Assembly (NCBI GenBank): GCA_003533825.1
Contig: DQCG01000555.1
Coordinates: 1 to 5,241, forward strand
DNA length: 5,241 nt
Direction: 5' to 3'
DNA from: Phycisphaerales bacterium
Lineage (GTDB): Bacteria; Planctomycetota; Phycisphaerae; Sedimentisphaerales; Anaerobacaceae
This document shows, one piece after another, positions 1 to 5,241 of this stretch. The position numbers were made by a program, and so were the translations under genes. Positions within the stretch are counted from its first letter, which is position 1, and every line of letters starts with the position of its first letter. The notes below the pieces were generated by a model, which had not been told where the DNA came from, made no database searches, and saw only the letters and a program-made list of their open reading frames with translations.

Positions 1-17
1 GGTATCAGTCACCACAA

Positions 18-61
18 TAGACAAATTCATCAATATTATGATATGCTACTATTTAGACAAA
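18..61. repeat. Direct repeat TAGACAAA x2 in the upstream region
   Basis: The octamer TAGACAAA occurs at 18-25 and again at 54-61, a 36-bp period, in the AT-rich stretch before the first ORF. The first copy could double as a weak -35 (TAGACA, 18-23) with an 18-bp spacer to TATGCT (42-47), which is a poor sigma70 match. It could be a pair of regulator sites or chance in AT-rich DNA. Nothing else is recognisable in 1-142. Confidence 0.25.
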
Positions 62-155
62 CATCATTGGCAATTCACCCTTCTTTGTCTCGACATATAC
101 TTGTGCAAAAAGCGGTAATCAATTCGCACAAATATGGGGGCTGGAGGATAGAATA

Positions 156-317
156 ATGGCAATTGCGAGAATTACGCGAATTTCGGGGGCAATAACTTTA
201 TTAATTACAATCTTCTCTTTAAGCTTACCTGCCCAAGGCCAATATGGTGGCGGTATAGGAGATCCTAACGATCCGTATCTGGTCGTAATACAAATTTGCT
301 GCTCAAGGTGCGTATAG
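156..317 (+). CDS. Small secreted ORF, probably the truncated 5' end of a longer GGxGDPNDPYL-type planctomycete protein
   Basis: This is a 53-residue ORF starting at ATG 156 behind a strong Shine-Dalgarno GGAGG (143-147, 8-nt gap). Residues 1-28 form a good signal peptide: basic start with Arg5 and Arg8, a hydrophobic core around ITLLITIFSLSL, and a probable cleavage after AQG. The mature part opens QYGGGIGDPNDPYLV. From memory, this signature stands directly after the signal peptide of many long secreted planctomycete proteins, where it is followed by an EQM-type segment and several hundred residues. Here the match ends at about residue 43, and ten unrelated residues (CCSRC near the end) lead to a TAG. 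I infer a truncated gene whose start signals are intact and which may still be translated. It lies 43 bp before the large secreted gene on the same strand, so co-transcription is possible. The alternative is a genuine 53-residue secreted peptide. Confidence 0.6.
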   Translation: MAIARITRISGAITLLITIFSLSLPAQGQYGGGIGDPNDPYLVVIQICCSRCV

Positions 318-360
318 AATACGGTGTAAAAACAATAATCAATTTTGAAAGGACAGTAAG

Positions 361-3111
361 ATGAAAAAGACAATTTTAGTCGCATTCGCATTTTGCTCGA
401 TGTCTATGGCTTCTGATATATCGTTCTATGTCGGACAATGGAACAGCGATGGCTGGTATAATGATTCACAGTTCGACCACGTTGACACGATAATTTCCGA
501 AACTGGATATCTGTTCAAGAATATCCAGCAGTTCGATGACTACCAGCTTGACGAATTTGGTGCCTGGATAGATGACAATACGAATGATGGCGAAATGGAC
601 ATTATTTGGCTCAACGGATGCATGCCGAGTTGTCTCTATCAATTCCCGAACGTTAATCCGGACGGCTCGCGTGCTGAAAAGTGGCTTGATGGCGGAAACA
701 TGATTATAAACGTCGGCGACTGGTTTGCTTACTGCTCGTTTGAATGTGGATACCGACAACCTGATAACGGCAGCAGTGGCGCCGAGAACATCCTTGACCT
801 CTATTCTGGTATTATCTTAATGGCTGATAATACTTTGGTGAGTGTGACATCTACAGGTAGGCAATATCTACCCAGTTTACATGACCCCATCATAACTTAT
901 AGACCAATCGTTTTGAGCGCTATTATATATCCCTGGGAAGTTGCAGCGGTATTTGCACAGAATTCAGCCGGCCTGGCCGATCCTGTTGTTATTCACAACA
1001 AAGAGACTGACGGTTACGTTGCCTTTATAAACCAGGCTTCCGGCGGTCCTGATGTCTGGATAGAAGACAGAGGTTTGACTTGTGCTGAGTTTATAGAAAA
1101 CTGGGTATGTGATGTGATAGGCTTCGACGCTAATCCTTTTGCCCGCAGCCCTAATCCTGCTGATAGTGCTCTGTATGCGGAAACGTGGATAACTCTGTCA
1201 TGGTTGCCCGGGGATTTTGCAGTATCGCACGATGTATATTTTGGTGAGAATTTGGCTTATGTTCACGCCGGAAGCCACGGAACATTCCGTGGCAACCAGA
1301 CCTCTACGTATTTCGATGTTGGCTTGTCCGGTTCACCGTATACGGATGGTCTTGCTCCTGGTACAACCTATTACTGGCGTATTGATGAAGTCAAGGCTGG
1401 CGGGATAAAATACAGAGGTGACGTCTGGAGTTTTACAACCGGTTTTCTGAATGCTTATAATCCGTTTCCTGCCGACGGTTCCAGGTTTGTGGATCTGAAT
1501 GTGACTCTTAGCTGGACGGCGGGTTTTGGTGATGTATCGCATAATATTTATTTCGGCGACAATTTCGATGACGTGGATACAGGGTTAGGCGGCACTTTCC
1601 AGGCCAACAGGGTATCGACATCCTTCAATCTTGGTATGCTTTATCCTGGCGGGCTTGTTCCCGACAAGACTTACTACTGGCGAATAGACGAGGTTGAATC
1701 CGGTGGTGGAAATATTTATAAAGGCGATAGCTGGAGTTTTACCGCCACTATCCTGGGCCTGGGTACGATCGTGCAGGATAAGTGGAACAATATTTACAGC
1801 GAAGACTTAAATGCTCTCAAGAACCATCCTTTGTATCCTGACAGTCCTGATGAGACCACTCTGCTGACCCGTTTTGAGACGACGGATAATCTTGGGGAAA
1901 ATTACGGTGGCCGAATCCACGGCTGGCTTTATGCGCCGCTGACCGGAGATTATACGTTCTGGATTTGTTCCGACGATCAGGGTGAATTGTGGCTTAGTAA
2001 AGATGAAGAAACGAGGAATGTACAGTTAATCGCTTATGTAAAGGACTGGTCGACCGCATCTACCGGCTGGACAGATCGTAATGTGTGGGCCAAGTATCCC
2101 TCTCAGAAGTCGAATCCGGTCAGATTGACAGCGGGAGATAAATACTACATCATGGCGCTCTGGAAAGAAGGGCTTGGTGATGACCATTGTCAGGTGGCGT
2201 GGGAAGGACCGGGCATTCAGACGCGGACGATTATCCCGGGTTGTTATCTTTCCGCCGAACCTGTTGGGACATATCCCCAGCCTGCCGACGGTGCGAAGAT
2301 CGGCAATAAAACTCCAGCTTTAAGCTGGAATCCGCGGGAAGCGGGGGTGGCGTACGATGTTTATTTCGGCAGCAATTTTAGTCTTGTCAATACTGTCAGC
2401 AAGTGGGACCAGTCCGGTATATATCGCGGCCGTCAGACCGTTGCAAGCTACACTACCGAGCAATTAGTTGTTGGCCGTACTTACTACTGGCGTATTGATG
2501 AGGTAGAATCTAAAGGCTGGACAGTAAATAAAGGTTCTGTATGGAGCTTTACCGTTGTAGATGCTGATACTGTTGAATACCAGGTTTCGGCAAATGAAGA
2601 TGACGGCTATGCTGCAAACGATGATCTTTTGAATTTGAGCAGTGATTACCTACGTGCCGGCCTTACCTCGTTCGCGGGGGCGCCGTATTACATGTCCGGC
2701 ATGGTTTTCCGAAATGTGAATATCCCACAGGGAACCGAGATTATCAGCGCATATTTGAAGATACAATCCCATGATAATCGCCTGGATGGCATCATTTACG
2801 GCAAGATCGAAGCTGAAGCCGCTGATGACGCCGCGAGCCTTGGTGGCTCTCGTCACGTTGGCTCTCTACCCAAGACAAGTGCTTCGGTGAACTGGGATCA
2901 CTACGAGCCCTGGGTTGAAAACACATGGTACGAAAGTCCTGATATTGCCGGAGTAATTCAGGAAGTCGTTGATCGCGCCGGATGGTCGCCGAATAATTCT
3001 TTGACGATTCTATATAGCACGCGTAATAGTGAGGGCAGCTACCGGAACTTTTCTTCCTATGAGCGAGGCGGCGATTATGCGCCCAAGTTGGAAATCACGT
3101 ATGCCCCTTAG
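361..3111 (+). CDS. Large modular secreted protein: N-terminal unknown domain, three YYWRIDEV modules, PA14-like domain, C-terminal beta-rich domain
   Basis: This 916-residue exported protein starts at ATG 361 behind AAAGGA (348-353, 7-nt gap). Residues 1-17 (MKKTILVAFAFCSMSMA) are a signal peptide. Residues about 19-255 form a globular alpha/beta-looking domain with buried-strand segments such as DIIWLNGC and GGNMIINVGDWF. It contains Cys87, 91, 125, 129, 241 and 250; the fold could be class I amidotransferase/ThuA-like, but I see no convincing catalytic set. Residues about 256-361, 362-463 and 632-733 are three related Fn3-like beta modules. Each has a D/N-x-YFG motif in the middle, YYWRIDEV (337-344, 438-445, 708-715) and a W-SFT end. 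Residues about 464-631 resemble a PA14 domain: GGRIHGWLYAPLTGDYTFWICSDDQ followed by a YYIMALWKEG strand, here quoted in two parts of the same fold. PA14 domains usually bind carbohydrate or mediate adhesion. Residues about 734-916 are a jelly-roll-like domain ending in a conserved W-Y-SPDI-x-IQE-x3-R-GW segment common at the end of planctomycete surface proteins. There is no obvious C-terminal anchor. The YYWRIDEV codons differ between copies only at synonymous sites, showing selection on the protein. The cell-surface or polysaccharide-binding role is inferred. Confidence 0.96.
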   Translation: MKKTILVAFAFCSMSMASDISFYVGQWNSDGWYNDSQFDHVDTIISETGYLFKNIQQFDDYQLDEFGAWIDDNTNDGEMDIIWLNGCMPSCLYQFPNVNPDGSRAEKWLDGGNMIINVGDWFAYCSFECGYRQPDNGSSGAENILDLYSGIILMADNTLVSVTSTGRQYLPSLHDPIITYRPIVLSAIIYPWEVAAVFAQNSAGLADPVVIHNKETDGYVAFINQASGGPDVWIEDRGLTCAEFIENWVCDVIGFDANPFARSPNPADSALYAETWITLSWLPGDFAVSHDVYFGENLAYVHAGSHGTFRGNQTSTYFDVGLSGSPYTDGLAPGTTYYWRIDEVKAGGIKYRGDVWSFTTGFLNAYNPFPADGSRFVDLNVTLSWTAGFGDVSHNIYFGDNFDDVDTGLGGTFQANRVSTSFNLGMLYPGGLVPDKTYYWRIDEVESGGGNIYKGDSWSFTATILGLGTIVQDKWNNIYSEDLNALKNHPLYPDSPDETTLLTRFETTDNLGENYGGRIHGWLYAPLTGDYTFWICSDDQGELWLSKDEETRNVQLIAYVKDWSTASTGWTDRNVWAKYPSQKSNPVRLTAGDKYYIMALWKEGLGDDHCQVAWEGPGIQTRTIIPGCYLSAEPVGTYPQPADGAKIGNKTPALSWNPREAGVAYDVYFGSNFSLVNTVSKWDQSGIYRGRQTVASYTTEQLVVGRTYYWRIDEVESKGWTVNKGSVWSFTVVDADTVEYQVSANEDDGYAANDDLLNLSSDYLRAGLTSFAGAPYYMSGMVFRNVNIPQGTEIISAYLKIQSHDNRLDGIIYGKIEAEAADDAASLGGSRHVGSLPKTSASVNWDHYEPWVENTWYESPDIAGVIQEVVDRAGWSPNNSLTILYSTRNSEGSYRNFSSYERGGDYAPKLEITYAP

Positions 3112-3164
3112 CAATGGGAAGTTCTTGTAGTGAAGACGCTACTGTGGTGAAAACTGATTTCTGA

Positions 3165-3323
3165 GGACTGATTTGTGCCAATTCTTTCGGCGTCGCAGGT
3201 GTACTTCGTCGGACGGTTACCCTGAATAATAACAACAAACAAGCCCTGCAAACGCTGTTAGCCTATAATGAAGAAGATGTTGTTAATTTGCGAGTGCTCA
3301 GGCGAAAACTGAGAGTCAAATAG
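3165..3323 (+). pseudogene. 3' remnant of a YprB-like DEDDy exonuclease (RNase_H_2 family)
   Basis: The frame is open from 3165 (after TGA 3162-3164) to TAG 3321-3323 and ends in a segment reading KQALQTLLAYNEEDVVNL (3237-3290) plus a short basic tail. From memory this matches the C-terminal end of YprB-type predicted exonucleases, where an AL-x-LL-YN-x2-DVVNL stretch carries the third exonuclease motif. The Tyr codon at 3264 and the Asp codon at 3276 give the Y-x3-D arrangement of DEDDy nucleases. The first two motifs (DxE and the middle Asp) are absent, and the sequence upstream of about 3220 does not resemble the family. No ATG or plausible ribosome binding site opens this frame, so it is probably not expressed. 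It ends 13 bp from the stop of the convergent gene at 3337-3624, so the original gene junction may be preserved. The alternative is chance resemblance over about 18 residues, which I think unlikely. Confidence 0.5.
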
Positions 3324-3336
3324 CAGACCTATTCTA

Positions 3337-3624
3337 TTATGTTTCTCTCTGATACTCCCCGCCTATTCCACTGGGGCCTAAGCTGACTAAAGGTATATCA
3401 ATTAAAGCATCTGTTCGATGAAAGAGCCTGTTTAGATTGCTCTTCGCAACGTCTGGATTGGGCATGATCTCATTTTGAACCTGTTCAAATTCTTTTGGAT
3501 TTAGCGTGCCGATATGACGGCAAAGCATCGCCCATTCTGCCGGATCGATACCTTCGGACAGATTACACCATACACCAGTTTCAGCAATTGAGGGTTCTGA
3601 GAATAACAAGCCTTGAGATGCCAT
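3337..3624 (-). CDS. Hypothetical protein, 95 residues, unrecognised
   Basis: The start is ATG (3622-3624 on the complement) behind a strong AAGGAGA (3632-3638, 7-nt gap), which is the main reason to accept the gene. I do not recognise the family. The protein has no signal peptide or membrane segment. Residues about 22-54 are rich in helix formers and look like a small amphipathic helical unit: IDPAEWAMLCRHIG, then NPKEFEQVQNEIM. A polar linker follows, and the tail (about 75-95) is rich in Gly, Pro and Ser. Cys20 and Cys35 are too isolated for a metal site. The length may not be the original one, because its 3' end abuts a gene remnant. It is transcribed divergently from the zinc-module gene at 3751 across a 126-bp gap, where I see no strong promoter; TTGAAT, an 18-bp spacer and TTTATA on the complement is a weak candidate. 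Confidence 0.65.
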   Translation of the reverse strand: MASQGLLFSEPSIAETGVWCNLSEGIDPAEWAMLCRHIGTLNPKEFEQVQNEIMPNPDVAKSNLNRLFHRTDALIDIPLVSLGPSGIGGEYQRET

Positions 3625-3750
3625 GAGCTTATCTCCTTACATAACAACTAACCTGAATTATTATTAAGAAGGGCTATAAAGGCGACAGAATTTAGAATAT
3701 TCAAATTGGGTCTGAAGAAAAGGCGGCTGGCTGCGAAGAATTGAGAGAAA

Positions 3751-4341
3751 ATGACAAAGCGATACTACAAGTGTGAAGAAACGCATCATACATTTAATGG
3801 TGTGAAGCAGAAACGATGCACCAAATGCAAAAAGTGGAAAGACGAAAGTGAATTTGGCAAAGATCGTGCCCGCAAGGACGGATTGAAGATTTACTGCAAA
3901 GGCTGCAATAAGGCGTATGCACTAAAGCGTCGCAGGAAAATCAAGAAAGCCGTTAGGGAGTATTTTAGATATGAGGACCGTCACCGGGTAATTCGCGGTG
4001 TCAAAGAGAAGCTGTGCAGTAGCTGCAAACAGTGGAAGTACGAGAGTCAGTTCTACAGAAACCGACGGTTGAAAGATGGATTAGAGTTGCAGTGCAAGGA
4101 ATGCGATAGCAAGCGTTACGAGAGGAATAGGAAAGCTGGGAGACGGAACCTCCGATATGAAGATCGTCATCGGGTAGTCAATGGGATCAAGCAGAAGTTC
4201 TGCCGCAAGTGTAAAAGATGGAAAAGCGAGAGTGAGTTTTACAAAGGTAGATCAAAGAGAGACGGCTTAATGGACCGGTGCAAGAAATGTTCATACAAAG
4301 CCGCCAACAGGTCTCGCAAGGCAAGGCGGGCTGTCCAATAA
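3751..4341 (+). CDS. Basic protein of three tandem zinc-binding CxxC-x22-CxxC modules, probably nucleic-acid binding
   Basis: This 196-residue protein consists almost wholly of three related modules (about residues 5-62, 71-128, 133-193). Each follows H-x4-G-x3-K-x-C-x2-C-x2-W-x2-E-S-x-F, then R, D-G-L, and C-x2-C. The cysteine pairs are 23/26 with 49/52, 89/92 with 115/118, and 151/154 with 177/180; the 22-residue gap between pairs is identical in all three. His12/78/140 and Trp29/95/157 are invariant. Each set of four Cys is expected to hold one zinc. Lys plus Arg make up about a third of the residues (68 of 196, against 23 Asp/Glu), which suggests binding to DNA or RNA. Single modules of this K-x-C-x2-C...F...DGL...C-x2-C type are known, from memory, in phage and planctomycete proteins, often next to HNH or endonuclease VII-like nucleases; no HNH motif is present here. 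The YEDRHRV codons of modules 2 and 3 differ only at third positions, so the duplication is old and selected. Cys8 replaces the Tyr found in the other modules. The ribosome binding site is weak (GAGAG, about 3743-3747). No operon partner is visible. Confidence 0.94.
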   Translation: MTKRYYKCEETHHTFNGVKQKRCTKCKKWKDESEFGKDRARKDGLKIYCKGCNKAYALKRRRKIKKAVREYFRYEDRHRVIRGVKEKLCSSCKQWKYESQFYRNRRLKDGLELQCKECDSKRYERNRKAGRRNLRYEDRHRVVNGIKQKFCRKCKRWKSESEFYKGRSKRDGLMDRCKKCSYKAANRSRKARRAVQ

Positions 4342-4625
4342 GGTATGCTTGCTGGTTTATAATATCATATGGGAAATCCTTTCTGTAATAGTGGGTAACA
4401 AGGCGGACTTTTATGCATGTCAACTCACAGGGACAACAACAGCCGGAAGAGCAGCCTTAACTTAAATTGTGCCATCAAAGTCATTCAGGCAGCATTGCTT
4501 TACAGCATTTATTCAGCAATTTTCTAAGTGTCGCCACGATTTCAGAATGGCGGAGCGATTATGAGTATTCCTGAGTTTGCTTTTCACACTGTCTGGTCGG
4601 GGCATGATTTTCCTTTTCTGGTGAC
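4342..4625. other. Gap of 284 bp without a supported gene
   Basis: This stretch separates the zinc-module gene from the convergent secreted-protein gene. Both strands hold only short frames: 4413-4460 (+, 15 residues, ending QQQPEEQP) and 4417-4527 (+, 36 residues with a hydrophobic tail). Neither has a convincing ribosome binding site. I see no tRNA, no attachment site and no hairpin with a T-tract that would serve as terminator for either gene. A loose cluster of CAGCATT (4490-4496, 4503-4509) and CAGCAATT (4514-4521) is present and of unknown meaning. It may be decayed coding sequence. Confidence 0.5.
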
Positions 4626-4907
4626 TTATTCAGAAATCGGAATCCACTTTTCAAAAGTTTTTTTGTTGGCGACATTGGAGGCGTATCTCCATACCTTGCC
4701 TGTGGCGGTGCCTATCTTAAAGATACCTGGCAGGCGCCGCTCAGCCGTGTGTGAAGGTGCTAAGTATTCTCCACTTTCCAGGGCAAAACGGCCAACTTGA
4801 AATGATTGATTGGAGATGTTGCCGCCCGCTCTTGCCCTGCCAAATGCAACGACGAGTGTGCAACATACTATGACAATAATGAGGAGCAGTGCAGTCGATC
4901 TTTTCAT
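4626..4907 (-). CDS. Small secreted protein of unknown function with FKI-TATGKVWR signature
   Basis: This 93-residue exported protein has a signal peptide at residues 1-27: MKRS, a long hydrophobic core ALLLIIVIVCCTLVVAF, and a probable cleavage after ARA. The mature 66 residues contain VGRF (38-41), then FKIGTATGKVWRY (63-75), and end in a short KWIPISE tail. From memory, many small planctomycete secreted proteins share this plan: GR-aromatic, then a strand with D/G-T-x-TGK/E-x-W-R, then a W-x-P end; no function is established. The length seems complete for that group. The start at ATG 4907 is set by AAAGGGG (AGGGG at 4913-4917 on the complement, 5-nt gap), and a good promoter lies just upstream. 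An overlapping frame from 4923 lacks these features and was not called. The neighbouring loci give no hint of its role. Confidence 0.85.
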   Translation of the reverse strand: MKRSTALLLIIVIVCCTLVVAFGRARAGGNISNQSFQVGRFALESGEYLAPSHTAERRLPGIFKIGTATGKVWRYASNVANKKTFEKWIPISE

Positions 4908-4937
4908 TTTTTCCCCTTTCCATAATTCTCTGGGATA

Positions 4938-4966
4938 ATATTAAGCTGCGGATGCAGATATGTCAA
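4938..4966 (-). promoter_or_regulatory. Sigma70-type promoter for the small secreted protein
   Basis: Reading the complement, a perfect -35 TTGACA (4961-4966) is followed by a 17-bp spacer and TAATAT (4938-4943) as the -10. The predicted start of transcription falls about 25 nt before ATG 4907, leaving room for the AAAGGGG ribosome binding site. It is the only near-consensus promoter I found in the window. It lies inside the tail of the truncated helix-turn-helix ORF and just before the ribosome binding site (4969-4973) of the opposing gene start, so transcription here could interfere with that start. Confidence 0.6.
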
Positions 4967-5183
4967 TTAAGGAAATAATTATGGTAAATAACCTCGAAAA
5001 AAACGATTGATCAAAATTGTCGATCTTCACAACGAAATCGCCGACATGCTCAGGATGGGCTTGGCTACTCACGGACAGCATCCTCGCCAGCTCCGCCTGG
5101 GACAGGCCCGAAGCCGTCCTCTGCCGCCTCAGACAATCGCCTGAAATGTAGTAAATCCCGATGGTCCTCTTGATGGTCAGCAT
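4941..5183 (-). CDS. Truncated XRE-family helix-turn-helix ORF
   Basis: This 80-residue ORF starts at ATG 5183 behind AAAGGA (5189-5194 on the complement, 5-nt gap). Residues about 16-40 read as the first half of an XRE/Cro-type DNA-binding domain: CLRRQRTASGLSQAELARML is the usual L-R-x2-R-x3-GLSQ-x-ELA pattern covering helices 1 and 2. The recognition helix and the rest of the domain should follow after VSS at 38-40, typically with a W-E-x-G segment. Instead, residues 42-80 bear no resemblance to the family and run antisense to another gene start (4981). The last codons overlap the promoter at 4938-4966, which also argues that the tail is not ancestral coding sequence. I conclude that the start is genuine and the gene is cut at about 5061. 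The product is unlikely to bind DNA as a normal repressor. The 10-15 residues before helix 1 (IGIYYISG) are unusually long. Confidence 0.55.
   Translation of the reverse strand: MLTIKRTIGIYYISGDCLRRQRTASGLSQAELARMLSVSSQAHPEHVGDFVVKIDNFDQSFFSRLFTIIISLIDISASAA
4981..5144 (+). pseudogene. Frameshifted, truncated gene start, possibly DUF3102-like
   Basis: ATG 4981 has a strong AAGGA (4969-4973, 7-nt gap). The first frame gives only MVNNLEKND before TGA (5008-5010). In the -1 frame, open from 4992 to TGA 5142-5144, the sequence continues sensibly as RLIKIVDLHNEIADMLRMGLA (5004-5066, here with its first residue from the shared C). The switch falls in a run of seven A (4997-5003). From memory, LHNEI followed by a leucine-rich helix resembles the N-terminus of DUF3102-like proteins of phages and mobile elements, where an AIxIG-LL helix should follow. 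That helix is missing: after about 5066 the frame turns into Arg/Pro/Gln-rich antisense of the helix-turn-helix ORF. I therefore call a gene remnant with two lesions, a frame break and a lost 3' part. Programmed -1 slippage could bridge the first lesion but not the second. The family name is tentative. Confidence 0.4.
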
Positions 5184-5198
5184 GAGAATCCTTTCTCA
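5183..5198. promoter_or_regulatory. Inverted repeat over the ribosome binding site of the helix-turn-helix ORF
   Basis: TGAGAA (5183-5188) and TTCTCA (5193-5198) form a perfect 6-bp inverted repeat with a TCCT loop. On the coding (complement) strand the loop is AGGA, the core of the ribosome binding site, and the repeat ends at the start codon. It could be an operator for autoregulation, an RNA hairpin limiting translation, or chance. Confidence 0.3.
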
Positions 5199-5241
5199 AT
5201 TTTCCTCCCTTTTTTTCAAAGTTGATGCCTGCGTCAAAAGT

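Noticed and set aside
3127..3142. Small hairpin GTAGTG-AAGA-CGCTAC shortly after the large gene
   Set aside because: The stem is only 6 bp with one wobble pair, and no T-tract follows, so it does not qualify as an intrinsic terminator.
3153..3175. Direct repeat ACTGATTT at 3153-3160 and 3168-3175
   Set aside because: It is too short and without context such as an insertion boundary; probably chance.
3251..3264. GTTAGCC near GCAAACGCTG as a possible integron attC core
   Set aside because: It does not fit GTTRRRY, no matching inverse core or imperfect hairpin is present, and the bases are explained by the exonuclease remnant.
3675..3698. TATAAA (3675-3680) and TAGAAT (3693-3698) as -10 elements for the zinc-module gene
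   Set aside because: Neither has an acceptable -35 at 16-18 bp; left uncalled.
4417..4527. 36-codon plus-strand frame with a hydrophobic C-terminus
   Set aside because: No ribosome binding site and no recognisable pattern; possible toxin-like peptide but unsupported.
4711..4737. Near-palindrome TATCTT-A-AAGATA flanked by TGCC and GGCA
   Set aside because: It lies inside the small secreted-protein coding sequence and encodes its conserved FKI region; most likely chance.
4528..4800. 90-codon plus-strand frame opposite the small secreted-protein gene
   Set aside because: It has no ribosome binding site or family resemblance, and the opposite strand has a signal peptide, promoter and ribosome binding site.

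Overview
The window looks like chromosomal DNA from a planctomycete, most likely the Phycisphaerae/Sedimentisphaerales side. The best evidence is the 916-residue secreted protein, which carries three copies of a module ending in YYWRIDEV. Two smaller secreted ORFs fit the same lineage: one has a GGG-GDPNDPYL signature after its signal peptide, the other an FKI-TATGKVWR signature. These assignments rest on remembered family patterns, not on a search.

Layout, left to right. Positions 1-155 are non-coding. 156-317 (+) is a 53-codon secreted ORF that stops just after a motif that normally opens a much longer protein. 361-3111 (+) encodes the large modular secreted protein: an N-terminal domain of unknown function, two YYWRIDEV modules, a PA14-like domain, a third YYWRIDEV module and a C-terminal beta-rich domain. 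3165-3323 (+) is a 3' remnant of a YprB-type DEDDy exonuclease gene. It converges on a 95-residue unrecognised gene at 3337-3624 (-). 3751-4341 (+) encodes a very basic 196-residue protein made of three tandem zinc-binding modules. 4342-4625 holds no convincing gene. 4626-4907 (-) is a small secreted protein with a good sigma70-type promoter. At the right end two gene starts face each other and both lose family resemblance at about 5060-5070: a frameshifted (+) start at 4981 and a truncated XRE-type helix-turn-helix ORF (-) starting at 5183.

There is no sign of a shared operon or pathway. Strands alternate, and three or four of the loci are incomplete copies of longer families, so the region reads as an accessory or decaying stretch between intact secreted-protein genes. 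The item most worth following is the triple zinc-module protein. Next are the fused, truncated gene starts at 4981-5183, where an A AAA AAC heptamer sits exactly at the frame break.
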